Shown: piece after piece, positions 8,152 through 18,164 of the stretch
How positions within the stretch are numbered: position 1 is the stretch's first letter
Layout of the letters: each line of letters begins with the position of its first letter
Origin: an uncultured Pseudomonadota bacterium
Lineage (GTDB): Bacteria > Pseudomonadota > Gammaproteobacteria > Steroidobacterales > Woeseiaceae
DNA length: 64,000 nt
NCBI GenBank assembly: GCA_913055625.1
Contig: CAJXJW010000001.1
Location: 1 to 64,000 of the forward strand
Direction: 5' to 3'
Position numbers and translations under genes: made by a program
The notes under the pieces: generated by a model
What the model saw: only the letters and a program-made list of their open reading frames with translations
The model's database searches: none
Told to the model about the DNA's origin: nothing

Positions 8152-9403
8152 CTACCCGGCAGGGGTCCGCGTTTCGCGCGCTGGCGATGGCGCTGATGCG
8201 CTCCCGCCGAATCGCGTCGGCGATGCGGTCGGGCGCAAGGTCCCGGGCGATGGCTGCCGCATCCACCGCCGCCGCGGCGGACCGGGCGCTCCGAAGATGA
8301 TTCGCCTGCGGGTACGCCCGGTCTTCGAGGCCGGCGCGCCCGCGGGCATCGGCCTCGCAGGCCAACAGGAAGCGCTCGAATCGCTCGGGGCGGCGGAAAG
8401 CATCGCCGCGCTCCAGCACCTTCAGGACCGTGTCGTCGCGCAGCTCGAACGCGCGATGACAGTGCGTGTGAAATTCCGCGACGATCTGCGCCAGCTCGCG
8501 GCAGGCGCGCGGGACCGGCATCCGCGACGCGAGCTTCGCGATCAGCTTCACGCTGCGCTGCTCGTGACCCGGATGGCTCGGCAAGCGGGCCGCCGGCGTC
8601 GTCGCCTTGCCGAGATCGTGCACGAGGCAGGCGAAGCGCACGTCCAGTTCGGGCGACAGGGCTTCGGCCTGGTCGAGCACCATCATCGTGTGCACACCGG
8701 TGTCGATCTCGGGGTGCCACTCCGGGGGTTGCGGGACGCCGAACAGGGCGTCGACTTCCGGGAAGACGCGGGCGAGCGCGCCGCATTCACGCAGCGACTC
8801 GAAAAAGACGCGTGAGTCCGTTCCGCGCAGCGCCGTCTCCGTTTCCGCCCAGACCCGGTCGGGGACGAGCGCATCCACTTCGCCGTCGTCGACCATCGAG
8901 CGCATCAGCGCCATCGTTTCGTCCGCGAAACGGAAACCCAGCCGATGGAAACGTGCACGAAACTTCGCGGCGCGCAGAACACGGACCGGGTCTTCGGCGA
9001 ACGCGTCGGACACATGCCGCAACACGCGGGCGTCGATGTCGCGCCGACCGCCGTACGGATCGACGAGTTCGCCGTTCGACGATTTCGCCATCGCGTTCAC
9101 GGTGAGGTCGCGGCGGGCGAGGTCGTCCTCGATCGTCACATCGGGCGACGTGTCGAAGCGAAAGCCGTGGTAGCCGGCGGCGGTCTTTCGCTCGGTGCGG
9201 GCGAGCGCGAATTCCTCCTTCGTCGCCGGGTGAAGGAATACCGGGAAGTCCTTGCCGACCGGCGTGTAGCCGTGATCCAGCATGTCCTGCGGGGTCGCCC
9301 CGACGACGCACCAGTCGCGCTCGCGAACGGGCAGGCCGAGCAGCTCGTCGCGCACCGCGCCGCCCACGAGATAGGTTTTGAAAGGCAGGGCCTTCGTCGC
9401 CAT
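8129..9403 (-). CDS. cca: CCA-adding tRNA nucleotidyltransferase
   Basis: Adds or repairs the 3'-terminal CCA of tRNAs without a template. 424 residues. The nucleotidyltransferase head starts with YLVGGAVRDELLG, followed by RERDW with metal-binding Asp, then DDLARRDLTVNAMA and the EDPVRVLRAAKF helix. The C-terminal half carries an HD domain (EIDTGVHTMMVLDQA and CLVHDLGK), as in the gammaproteobacterial multifunctional enzyme. The far C-terminus overlaps the uppP stop. A TATAGT hexamer on the minus strand at 9434-9429 could be its -10 element. Confidence 0.97.
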   Translation of the reverse strand: MATKALPFKTYLVGGAVRDELLGLPVRERDWCVVGATPQDMLDHGYTPVGKDFPVFLHPATKEEFALARTERKTAAGYHGFRFDTSPDVTIEDDLARRDLTVNAMAKSSNGELVDPYGGRRDIDARVLRHVSDAFAEDPVRVLRAAKFRARFHRLGFRFADETMALMRSMVDDGEVDALVPDRVWAETETALRGTDSRVFFESLRECGALARVFPEVDALFGVPQPPEWHPEIDTGVHTMMVLDQAEALSPELDVRFACLVHDLGKATTPAARLPSHPGHEQRSVKLIAKLASRMPVPRACRELAQIVAEFHTHCHRAFELRDDTVLKVLERGDAFRRPERFERFLLACEADARGRAGLEDRAYPQANHLRSARSAAAAVDAAAIARDLAPDRIADAIRRERISAIASARNADPCRVARRAGKG

Positions 9404-9465
9404 GCGGCACTCCGGGAATCAGCGCCCGACTATACCGCAGGACCGGCGGCGAGCCGGGGTCGGGG

Positions 9466-9495
9466 CTGTCACTCGCCGGTCGATCCGACTATTCT
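9466..9495 (+). promoter_or_regulatory. Candidate promoter of the DUF481 gene
   Basis: CTGTCA (9466-9471) and TATTCT (9490-9495) are 18 bp apart, a moderate sigma-70 match. The predicted start lies near 9502, leaving a short leader that includes AGGAGA at 9517-9522 before the ATG at 9529. Confidence 0.4.
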
Positions 9496-9528
9496 CGAAA
9501 GCGCGCGACACGAACCAGGAGATCGCCC

Positions 9529-10563
9529 ATGACGCCGCCCAACGTTGCCCGCACTGCCGTCCTGCTCTTGCTCGCTGCCCTGGTGCAGCCTGCGCTGGCG
9601 GCCAAGACGGACATCCTCGGCCTCGTGAACGGCGATTTCGTCACCGGCGAAGTCAAGTCGCTGGACTTCGGCTCGCTGAGCTACAAGACGGACTCCATGG
9701 GGACCGTGACCGTGGACTGGAACGACGTCGTCAGCCTCACCAGCGACCAGCACCTCCAGGTCGAACGCACGGACGGCACGCGCTACTTCGGGCATCTCGT
9801 CGCGTCCGACTCGAAGGCCGAATTGCGCATCAAGACGGCCGGTGACGAGGTGACCATCAAGATTCGCGACGTCGTTCGAATGACGCCGATCGACGCCGAG
9901 GAGAGCTTCATGGAGCGGCTCGATGGCTCGTTCAGCCTGGGTCTGCAGGCGCAGAAGTCGAGCGAGGTCACGACGTCCTCGGTGTCCGCCGACATCAGCT
10001 ACCGGGCCCAGAAGTACCTCTGGGGCTTGCGCCTGTCGTCCACCGTCACCGACCAGCCGAGCGAGCCGACGTCGGCTCGCCAGAGCGTCGACCTCAATTA
10101 CCAGCGCTTCCGGCCGGACCGCTGGTTCGCAGACTGGTTCATCGGCTGGGAACGCAACGACGAACTCGGCCTGCAGGCCCGACTGTCGGCCGGTGGCGCA
10201 TGGGGCCGCTACCTGGTGCAGACGAACCGCCAGCTCTTCTCGCTGACCGTCGGCGCGCAGGTCGCGCGCGAGATGTACCTCGGTTCGGACCCGAACGACT
10301 CGGTCGCGGAAGGTCGTATCGAGGCGCGCTACCTGTTCCGCAACATCGCGCCGGACGCGAACCTGACGTTCACGTCGCAGGTGTATCCGCTGCTGGAGGA
10401 CTTCGGCGATTACCGCGCGGAGTCGGACCTGAGCCTGCGCTGGGAGATGATCGAGGACGTGTTCTGGGACCTGACGATCGGCTACTCCTACGACAACAGC
10501 CCGCCGGAAGGCGGCGCGAAGTCCGATTCAGCGGTGACGACGTCCATCGGCTACTCGTTCTGA
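9529..10563 (+). CDS. DUF481 family outer membrane protein
   Basis: Predicted exported beta-barrel protein of unknown function, 344 residues. The signal peptide (about residues 1-24) ends in ALA before AKTDI. Residues 25-125 form a small domain with repeated short strands (LVNGDFVTGEVKSLDFG). The C-terminal 200 residues alternate aromatic and polar residues and end in GYSF, a terminal Phe typical of outer-membrane barrels. The nearest named relatives are DUF481 proteins such as E. coli YdiY. The ATG has a strong AGGAGA. It is directly followed by the aminopeptidase gene 5 bp later. Confidence 0.85.
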   Translation: MTPPNVARTAVLLLLAALVQPALAAKTDILGLVNGDFVTGEVKSLDFGSLSYKTDSMGTVTVDWNDVVSLTSDQHLQVERTDGTRYFGHLVASDSKAELRIKTAGDEVTIKIRDVVRMTPIDAEESFMERLDGSFSLGLQAQKSSEVTTSSVSADISYRAQKYLWGLRLSSTVTDQPSEPTSARQSVDLNYQRFRPDRWFADWFIGWERNDELGLQARLSAGGAWGRYLVQTNRQLFSLTVGAQVAREMYLGSDPNDSVAEGRIEARYLFRNIAPDANLTFTSQVYPLLEDFGDYRAESDLSLRWEMIEDVFWDLTIGYSYDNSPPEGGAKSDSAVTTSIGYSF

Positions 10564-10568
10564 GCACG

Positions 10569-11666
10569 GTGGCGCGTCGCCTCGCAGTATTGGCGTGGGT
10601 CGTGGTCGCCGGCGCGTCGCAATCCGGTTGCTACTACCTGCAGGCAGCGACCGGGCAGGTCGATATTCTCGTCCGGCGCGAGCCGATCGACGAGGTTCTC
10701 GCGGACCCGGAAACCGATATCGACGTGGCGCGCAGACTGCGGCTCGTGCAGGAGGCTCGTGACTTCTCGGTCGCAACCCTCGGATTGCCCGACAACGGCA
10801 GCTACCGCAGTTACGCGGAACTCGATCGCGACTACGTCGTCTGGAGCGTGTTCGCAGCGCCGGAGTTCCGGATGCAGGCGGTCAACTGGTGTTACCCGAT
10901 CGTCGGTTGCGTGTCCTATCGCGGCTATTTCAAACAGGAAAAGGCCGAGCGTGAGGCTCGAAGGCTCTCGGAGCGCGGCTTCGACGTGCATGTCGGTGGC
11001 GTCGCGGCGTACTCGACGCTCGGGCGCTTTGACGACCCGGTCCTGAGCACGATGATGCGCTGGGACGATGCCCAGCTCGTGGCCACGCTGTTCCACGAAC
11101 TCGCGCACCAGGTGCTCTACATTCCCGACGACACCCGGTTCAACGAATCGTTCGCGCGGGCAGTGGAGGAGTTCGGCATGGAGCGGTTCCTGCTTGCCCG
11201 CGATGCCGGGTCCGCGCTGGCGGCGTACCGTGACGGCAAGGCGTTGCGCACGGAACTCGCGACGCTCGTGGAGCAGACGCGCGACGACCTGTCGGCCATG
11301 TATGCCGAAACGCTCGACGATGACGAGAAACGGCTGCTGAAGGAGCATCGGCTCGAACAGCTGTCCGCGGCGTTGCGGGCGTTGCTCGAAGGCGCCGGCC
11401 GCGATGCGGATGCCTGGCTTTCGGCGCCCCTCAATAATGCCCGGCTGCTGTCGATCAGCCTGTACGAGGGCCGGCTGCCCGCGTTCCGCCGGATGATCGA
11501 GGATTGCGCCGGGGAGATCGAGTGCTTCTACGCCGAGGCGGGGCGCGTCGCCGCAATGCCGTCCGACGAGCGGAACCGCTACCTCGACGCGCTGGCCAGC
11601 CGTGGCGACGGGGCGGAGGGAGTGACGGCGACGAGTTGGTCGCGGAGCCGGCGCGTCTCCCCGTAG
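10569..11666 (+). CDS. Putative zinc aminopeptidase lipoprotein (PF10023 family)
   Basis: Predicted membrane-anchored metallopeptidase, 365 residues. A hydrophobic leader ends in SGC (Cys21), followed by YYLQAATGQ, the recognised start of the mature PF10023 protein. The zinc motif HELAH spans residues 176-180, with a downstream NESFARAVEEFG that probably gives the third ligand. The start is GTG 10569; there is no ATG in a suitable place. The substrate is unknown. The 3' end runs 88 bp into the convergent slt gene, a longer overlap than others in this window. Confidence 0.85.
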   Translation: MARRLAVLAWVVVAGASQSGCYYLQAATGQVDILVRREPIDEVLADPETDIDVARRLRLVQEARDFSVATLGLPDNGSYRSYAELDRDYVVWSVFAAPEFRMQAVNWCYPIVGCVSYRGYFKQEKAEREARRLSERGFDVHVGGVAAYSTLGRFDDPVLSTMMRWDDAQLVATLFHELAHQVLYIPDDTRFNESFARAVEEFGMERFLLARDAGSALAAYRDGKALRTELATLVEQTRDDLSAMYAETLDDDEKRLLKEHRLEQLSAALRALLEGAGRDADAWLSAPLNNARLLSISLYEGRLPAFRRMIEDCAGEIECFYAEAGRVAAMPSDERNRYLDALASRGDGAEGVTATSWSRSRRVSP

Positions 11667-13555
11667 AGTCGCCAATGGAAAATCGTTTCGGCTTCGAGAA
11701 CGCGCCGCACGTAGCGCCGCGTCTCGTTGTAGGGAATCAATTCGATCCAGGTGCGCGCATCGAGTGGCTCGTTCGCCGGTCGCCACCGGTCCACGCGCTG
11801 CGGACCCGCGTTGTAGGCCGCCGTCGCGAGAATCCGGTTGCCATCGTAGCGCGCCGCCATGCGCGCAAGGTACGCGGTGCCGAGTCGGATGTTGACGGCC
11901 GCGTCCACGAGCGTGTTCATGCCGGCGTAGGGAACCTGCAGGTTGCCGGCCATTTCGCGGCCGGTGGACGGCAACAGCTGCATCAGGCCGATGGCGCCCG
12001 CGCCGGAACGCGCATCGCGCATGAACAGGCTCTCGCTGCGGGCGATGCCGAACGCCCAGGTCGGCGGAATGCCCGCGTCGTCTGCGTACTCGATGAAGGC
12101 CTCGCGGAACGCGAGCGGGTAGCGCAGTTCGAGGTCGTCGTACTCACTGAGCATCGCCACCGTCGCAATTGCCCGGGAGTGCCAGCCCCACCGGTGCGCC
12201 AGTATCGCAGCCTGGAGTTTCTCGTCGGCCGGGAGCCGACTGATCGCGTCGTCCCACTCGGACCGGGCCCGGCCGTCGAGGCCGACCAGGAACAGTTCGC
12301 GCGCACGGACCAGTGCCGGATCGCGCTCGAGCGCCCGCAGGAGGGCCGGCGCATCGTCGAGTGCACGATGACCGAACGCGTAGGGCAGGTCGAGTTCATC
12401 GGCGGCAAGGAAGCCGTAATAGCCGCGTTCGGCCGCCAGCGCCGCCAATGCGGCCTCGGCGCCCGGGTCGGACAGGTACCGGCGGGCGACAGCGTCCCAG
12501 AAGCGCCACTCGTCGTGCTGGCGCTCGCCCGGCGTCATGGCCGCGATGTGCTGCCGCACGGCGGGCCAGTCCCGGGCCTCGAGCGCCGTGCGGGCGCGCC
12601 AGCGCAGCACCTCCGCGTCGACGACGGCTGCGGGCAGCGCGTCGAGGCGCATACGTGCGCCGGGCAGGCGGTCGCGCGCGGTCCACAGTGCGATGTGGCG
12701 TTCGACAGGGTGTCGGACCCCGGGGCCTCCGACGGCATTCCCCGGCAACGCCTTCCAGAGCGATTCCGCCAGCAACGGGTCGTCGTACGTCAGCTGTTCG
12801 GCGGCGTACGCGAGCCGGTCGGCGTTCGTGCCGTCGCCGCCACGCCGCAGGTACCGGGCCGGGTCGGACTGTGCGGACAGCCAGTCCGTCGCCAGCGCCA
12901 GCCTCGATGGATCGAGCTGCCGGGCGAGCCAGCGGGCGAGACGAAATTCCCGGGCGCCAAGGGCGAGGGCGAAGCGGTCCTCGTAGTCGGCGGTCGCCAG
13001 CAGGTCGAGGTCGCGCATCCAGTCGAAGACCGGGTCGCACTCGTCCACCTGGCTGCGTCCCACGCGCCACAGTTGTCGCGCGGATTCGGCGACGCCGCCG
13101 GACTTGCCGAGTTCCAGCTTCGACTGCAGTGCGAGGCAGTCGAGGCGGGCGATGCCGAGTTCGTCGTAGAACGCGTCGTAGATGTCGAGATAGGCGCGGT
13201 GATCCCCGCGGCGAACCAGTTCGAGCGACCACTGGTAGCGGAGCTCGCGCGCGGGTTTCGTGGTTCCGTTGGCGTCCAGGTAGCGGCGAATGGCCGCGGC
13301 TTCCGCCCGGCGAATCGTCGACCGCAGGTAGGCGCCCTCCAGGTCCGGCCACAGGACGTAGCTCTCCAGCGCCGCGCGCTCGTCCGCCGGCAGGGATTCG
13401 ACAACGCCGAATTGCCCGCGTTCCGCCTCCTGCCAGGCCGTGCGAAACAGCTCACGCTGCTGCTCGGCTGCCGGTTCCGCCGCAGGGCCGGCGACCGCCG
13501 CGCCGAGCGCGACCGCCGCGATGCTGATCCCGATTGTCCCGATGCGTCGGCGCAT
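11579..13555 (-). CDS. slt: Soluble lytic murein transglycosylase
   Basis: Periplasmic enzyme that cleaves the MurNAc-GlcNAc bond of peptidoglycan to form 1,6-anhydro ends. 658 residues: a signal peptide (about 1-26), a long helical superhelical domain (about 30-460) rich in Ala, Leu and Arg, and a C-terminal lysozyme-like domain. In that domain the catalytic Glu lies in ARSESLF (near 507), followed by GAIGLMQLLPSTG and AAYNAGPQRVDRW. It is followed by degQ 20 bp upstream on the same strand, so the two may be co-transcribed (degQ first). The last 29 codons overlap the aminopeptidase gene. Confidence 0.96.
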   Translation of the reverse strand: MRRRIGTIGISIAAVALGAAVAGPAAEPAAEQQRELFRTAWQEAERGQFGVVESLPADERAALESYVLWPDLEGAYLRSTIRRAEAAAIRRYLDANGTTKPARELRYQWSLELVRRGDHRAYLDIYDAFYDELGIARLDCLALQSKLELGKSGGVAESARQLWRVGRSQVDECDPVFDWMRDLDLLATADYEDRFALALGAREFRLARWLARQLDPSRLALATDWLSAQSDPARYLRRGGDGTNADRLAYAAEQLTYDDPLLAESLWKALPGNAVGGPGVRHPVERHIALWTARDRLPGARMRLDALPAAVVDAEVLRWRARTALEARDWPAVRQHIAAMTPGERQHDEWRFWDAVARRYLSDPGAEAALAALAAERGYYGFLAADELDLPYAFGHRALDDAPALLRALERDPALVRARELFLVGLDGRARSEWDDAISRLPADEKLQAAILAHRWGWHSRAIATVAMLSEYDDLELRYPLAFREAFIEYADDAGIPPTWAFGIARSESLFMRDARSGAGAIGLMQLLPSTGREMAGNLQVPYAGMNTLVDAAVNIRLGTAYLARMAARYDGNRILATAAYNAGPQRVDRWRPANEPLDARTWIELIPYNETRRYVRRVLEAETIFHWRLYGETRRLRDQLVAVTPSAPSPRLASASR

Positions 13556-13575
13556 CGGGTTATCGTACAGCCGGC

Positions 13576-14913
<1,338 letters not shown>

Positions 14914-14979
14914 GGATGCCTTACCTCGTTGGTGTCGTACGTGGTCGCCGGCCCCGCTGCGACAGGGCGTTCGACCGTG

Positions 14980-15006
14980 ACCGCCGGCCGGTGTTCCGCC
15001 GGCGGT
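14980..15006. repeat. Intergenic hairpin upstream of degQ
   Basis: ACCGCCGGC and GCCGGCGGT form a perfect 9-bp stem around a 9-nt loop, between the hsp20 terminator hairpin and the degQ start. No T-run follows on either strand. It could be a second transcription barrier between hsp20 and degQ or part of the degQ leader. Confidence 0.5.
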
Positions 15007-15037
15007 TCGAAGGCGCCCCCACCTTACCGCACAAAGA

Positions 15038-15070
15038 TGCCCGGTTGCGGCACATCGTCGCAACCGGGCA
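15038..15070 (-). terminator. Terminator hairpin after hsp20
   Basis: TGCCCGGTTGCG and CGCAACCGGGCA make a perfect 12-bp stem with a 9-nt loop, 30 nt past the hsp20 stop. On the minus strand it is followed by TCTTTG, a weak T-run. It most likely ends the hsp20 transcript. Confidence 0.65.
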
Positions 15071-15099
15071 GCCCGGCCGCAGGCGGGGCAGGCGTACGG

Positions 15100-15540
15100 T
15101 CAGGCCGCTTCGATGGCGATGCGGCGGGCCTTCACCTCGGGCAGCTTCGGGATCGAGATCTCCAGGATGCCCTTGCTGTTCGTCGCCTTGATGCCGTCGG
15201 CGTCCGCCGTGTCCGGCAGGCTGAAGCGCCGGTAGAACCGGCCGAAGCTGCGCTCGACGCGCCGGTAGCCGTCTTCCTCGGTCGTGGACTCGGTCTTGCG
15301 TTCACCGGAGACGGTCAGCACCCCGGCGTCCATGCTGACGTCGATGTCCGCCGGGTCGACCCCGGGGACGTCCGCGCGCAGGATGAAACGGTCTTTTTCC
15401 TCGATGATGTCCACCGCGGGCGCCCAGTCGGCGACCGAATTCTCGCTCTCGGCCTGCGCCCGGCGGCCGGCCGCCAGTCGGTCCAGATCGCGGTGTAAAA
15501 GGTCCACGATCGACCACGGTTCGAAACGTGTCAGATTCAT
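15100..15540 (-). CDS. Small heat-shock protein (Hsp20/alpha-crystallin family)
   Basis: Holding chaperone that binds unfolding proteins and keeps them soluble, 146 residues. The alpha-crystallin domain spans about residues 38-135, with DVPGVDPADIDVSMDAGVLTVSGERK and the C-terminal GILEISIPKLPEVKARRI, which includes the I-x-I/V-like anchor. Strong GAGGAG precedes ATG 15540. An upstream in-frame ATG at 15648 falls inside the predicted promoter and is rejected. A heat-shock-type promoter at 15621-15651 and a terminator hairpin frame it as a single-gene unit. Confidence 0.95.
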   Translation of the reverse strand: MNLTRFEPWSIVDLLHRDLDRLAAGRRAQAESENSVADWAPAVDIIEEKDRFILRADVPGVDPADIDVSMDAGVLTVSGERKTESTTEEDGYRRVERSFGRFYRRFSLPDTADADGIKATNSKGILEISIPKLPEVKARRIAIEAA

Positions 15541-15620
15541 GCTTTTCTCCTCGAATGTGTCGGTGCGGGCGGCGATTTCGGCGCCCGGCAGCACTGCGGG
15601 AATTGCCCTGCATTGCGGGC

Positions 15621-15651
15621 TAGATAAGGCCTCGCGGGCGCAATTCAAGGC
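15621..15651 (-). promoter_or_regulatory. Heat-shock sigma-32 type promoter of hsp20
   Basis: On the minus strand CCTTGAA (-35) is followed after 14 bp by CCTTATCTA (-10). The consensus is CCCTTGAA, 13-17 bp, CCCCATNTA. The predicted start is near 15614, about 73 nt before the hsp20 ATG. A sigma-70 reading (TTGAAT, 16 bp, TATCTA) is weaker. Confidence 0.6.
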
Positions 15652-15809
15652 GTTTGCGGGGCCCGCGGGAAGCCACTAGATGTTGTTGCAAAGAGTTTTC
15701 ACAAAAGTGTCATTTATTTTCGGAGTTTTTTAATGCCGGGAATTTAGAATGTTCCGTAACATGTTGTTTATAATAGATAAAAGCACTACGTTAATTTTGG
15801 GGTAAACGC

Positions 15810-15838
15810 TTGACACGACTGGTCTACGGGCATAATCT
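15810..15838 (+). promoter_or_regulatory. Sigma-70 promoter of nrdJa-nrdJb
   Basis: TTGACA (15810-15815) is a perfect -35 hexamer. The -10 is either TAATCT at 15833-15838 (17-bp spacer) or CATAAT at 15831-15836 (15-bp spacer). The AT-rich sequence just upstream could act as an UP element. The predicted start is near 15845. Confidence 0.6.
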
Positions 15839-15850
15839 AGCCTGCATCCG

Positions 15851-15868
15851 GACACAACATCTTGTGTC
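15851..15868 (+). promoter_or_regulatory. NrdR-box-like operator
   Basis: GACACAACATCTTGTGTC is a perfect inverted repeat of 7-bp arms around CATC. Its inner 16 bases match the NrdR box pattern (ACACAAnATnTTGTGT type). It sits just after the predicted nrdJ transcription start, a repressing position. NrdR controls ribonucleotide reductase genes by sensing ATP/dATP. NrdR sites usually come in pairs; only this one is clear. Confidence 0.7.
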
Positions 15869-16016
15869 CTATCAACGAGGGAATCGAAGCCAACTCTGGC
15901 TCTCGCCGCGCGCATTCGGGGAGGCGGTGAGCGGGCGACTATTCCCTCGGCGAAGCCGCCGGGTTGGAGCGTCAACAAAAAATCTCCGCAAGGAGCACTG
16001 GGGAGAATCAGGTCCG

Positions 16017-18164
16017 ATGAAATCAGCCGTTCAACTGGAAGCACACACGGTTGCCGATATCGATTTTCAAGCAGCGTCGCTCGACATCTGGGAAGCCAAG
16101 TACCGCCTGAGTGCGAAGAACGGTGCCGTCATCGACGCGACGATCGACGACACGTACGTGCGCGTGGCGCGGGCGCTGGCCGATGTCGAGACGGAATCGA
16201 AGCGAGAGCAGTACTTCAATGAATTCCTGTGGGCGTTGCGGTCCGGTGCCATCCCGGCCGGCCGCATCGTCTCGAATGCCGGGGCACAGGAGCACAAGCC
16301 GGCGACGTCGACGATCAACTGTACCGTGTCGGGTACCGTTGGCGATTCGATGGACAATATCCTGAACAAGGTGCACGAGGCAGGCCTGACGCTGAAGGCC
16401 GGGTGCGGCATCGGTTACGAGTTTTCCACGCTGCGGCCGAAAGGTGCGTACGTAACCGGTGCCGGCGCCTACACCTCGGGGCCGCTGTCGTTCATGGATA
16501 TCTACGACAAGATGTGTTTCACGGTGTCGTCCGCCGGCGGTCGCCGCGGCGCGCAGATGGGCACCTTCGACGTTGGTCATCCCGACGTGATGGAGTTCAT
16601 CCGCGCGAAGCGCGAGGACGGGCGCCTCCGGCAGTTCAACCTGTCGCTGCTCGTCACCGACGAGTTCATGCAGGCCGTGATCAACGAAGAGGACTGGAAG
16701 CTCGCGTTCCCGATCACGCAGAAGGAACTCGAGCAGGACGGCTACGACCTGGACGACGAGAGCCAGTTCGTCTGGCGCGAATGGCCGGAGGCCGGCAACT
16801 ACGTCGGCAATGCAGAGGGTCTCGTCGCGTGCAAGATCTACAAGACGCTGCCGGCACACCGGCTGTGGAACCTCATCATGGCGTCGACCTACGACTTCGC
16901 GGAGCCGGGCTTCGTGCTGATCGACAAGGTCAACGAGATGAACAACAACTGGTTCTGCGAGAACATCCGCGCGACGAATCCGTGCGGTGAGCAGCCGTTG
17001 CCGCCGTACGGCTCCTGCCTGCTCGGGTCCGTGAACCTGACGCGTTTCGTCGTGGACCCGTTCTCGGACGACGCGCGCTTCGACTGGGACGGCTTCCGCA
17101 AGGTTGTGAAGACGTTCACGCGCATGCTGGACAACGTTGTCGAGATCAATGGCTTGCCGCTGCCCCAGCAGCGCAACGAAATACTCCGCAAGCGCCGCCA
17201 TGGCATGGGCTTCCTCGGGCTGGGCTCGACGATCGCCATGCTGCGGATGCGCTACGGCGACGAAACTTCGGTCGCGTTCACGGAAGACGTGGCACGCGAG
17301 CTGGCTCTCGCCGGCTGGGAAGAGGCGCTCGCGCTGGCCGAGGAGAAGGGGCCCGCGCCGATCATGAACGAGCAGTTCGAGGTCACGGACGAGATGCTGC
17401 ACAAGCGGCCCGAGATGCTGGCCGACGGCTATCGCGCGGGCGACAAGGTGCCGGGCCGGGTCCTGCACGCGCGGTATTCGCGCTACATGCAACGTCTGGC
17501 GTCCGTGGACCCGGAGCTGGTCGACAAGCTTGCGGCGGTGGGCGCCCGGTTCACGCACCACAGCTCCATCGCGCCGACCGGCACGATTTCGCTGTCGCTG
17601 GCGAACAACGCGTCGAACGGCATCGAGCCGAGCTTCGCCCACCATTATTTCCGGAACGTCATCCGGCAGGGCAAGAAGTCGAAGGAAAAAGTGGACGTCT
17701 TTTCGTTTGAACTCCTGGCCTACCGCGAGATCGTCGACAAGAACGCGTTGCCGGAGGCAAACGGTGGCGAGAACGATCTGCCGGACTACTTCGTGGCCGC
17801 GGACGATATCTCGCCGAAGGAGCACGTCGACATCCAGGCAGCCGCGCAGAAGTGGATCGATTCGTCGATCTCGAAGACGGCGAACGTACCCACGGACTAC
17901 GCCTACGAGGATTTCAAGGACATCTACCTGTACGCCTACCGGCAGGGCCTCAAGGGTTGCACGACGTTCCGCTTCAACCCGGAGGCCTTCCAGGGCGTGC
18001 TGGTGAAGGAGAAGGATCTCAAGAACACGACGTACACGTTCACGCTCGACGACGGATCGAAGGTCAATCTGCGCGGCGACGAAGAGATCGAGTACGACGG
18101 CGAGGTACACACGGCAGCAAACCTCTTTGACGCGCTCAAAGAGGGCTACTATGGAAAATTCTGA
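16017..18164 (+). CDS. nrdJa: Adenosylcobalamin-dependent ribonucleotide reductase, large part (NrdJa)
   Basis: Class II ribonucleotide reductase, reducing ribonucleotides to deoxyribonucleotides with coenzyme B12, so independent of oxygen. 715 residues. The family features seen are STINCTVSGTVGDSM (substrate-binding Cys), GCGIGYEFSTLRP, ATNPCGEQPLPPYGSCLLG (the NPCGEQPL active-site finger) and HHSSIAPTGTISL. It lacks the C-terminal Cys-rich tail, which is on the next gene, as in the split NrdJa/NrdJb enzyme of Pseudomonas aeruginosa. ATG 16017 is chosen on homology; the longer in-frame extension covers the promoter. The stop overlaps the nrdJb start. Confidence 0.96.
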   Translation: MKSAVQLEAHTVADIDFQAASLDIWEAKYRLSAKNGAVIDATIDDTYVRVARALADVETESKREQYFNEFLWALRSGAIPAGRIVSNAGAQEHKPATSTINCTVSGTVGDSMDNILNKVHEAGLTLKAGCGIGYEFSTLRPKGAYVTGAGAYTSGPLSFMDIYDKMCFTVSSAGGRRGAQMGTFDVGHPDVMEFIRAKREDGRLRQFNLSLLVTDEFMQAVINEEDWKLAFPITQKELEQDGYDLDDESQFVWREWPEAGNYVGNAEGLVACKIYKTLPAHRLWNLIMASTYDFAEPGFVLIDKVNEMNNNWFCENIRATNPCGEQPLPPYGSCLLGSVNLTRFVVDPFSDDARFDWDGFRKVVKTFTRMLDNVVEINGLPLPQQRNEILRKRRHGMGFLGLGSTIAMLRMRYGDETSVAFTEDVARELALAGWEEALALAEEKGPAPIMNEQFEVTDEMLHKRPEMLADGYRAGDKVPGRVLHARYSRYMQRLASVDPELVDKLAAVGARFTHHSSIAPTGTISLSLANNASNGIEPSFAHHYFRNVIRQGKKSKEKVDVFSFELLAYREIVDKNALPEANGGENDLPDYFVAADDISPKEHVDIQAAAQKWIDSSISKTANVPTDYAYEDFKDIYLYAYRQGLKGCTTFRFNPEAFQGVLVKEKDLKNTTYTFTLDDGSKVNLRGDEEIEYDGEVHTAANLFDALKEGYYGKF

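Larger units (their letters stand above)
15541..16016. promoter_or_regulatory. Intergenic control region between hsp20 and nrdJa
   Basis: This is the longest gene-free stretch of the window. It holds the hsp20 heat-shock promoter on the left, an AT-rich core (about 15680-15810) unlike the GC-rich surroundings, then the nrdJ promoter and NrdR-like box. It ends in a leader of about 170 nt with GAATCAGG-type sequence and AAGGAG 43 nt before the nrdJa start. No open reading frame with coding character is seen. Confidence 0.6.

Noticed and set aside
15845-16016. Possible cobalamin riboswitch in the nrdJ leader
   Set aside because: The enzyme uses B12, so I looked for the B12 box and the GCCACTG element. 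Only partial lookalikes (GCACTGGGGAGAATCAGG) were found, with the other conserved blocks missing.
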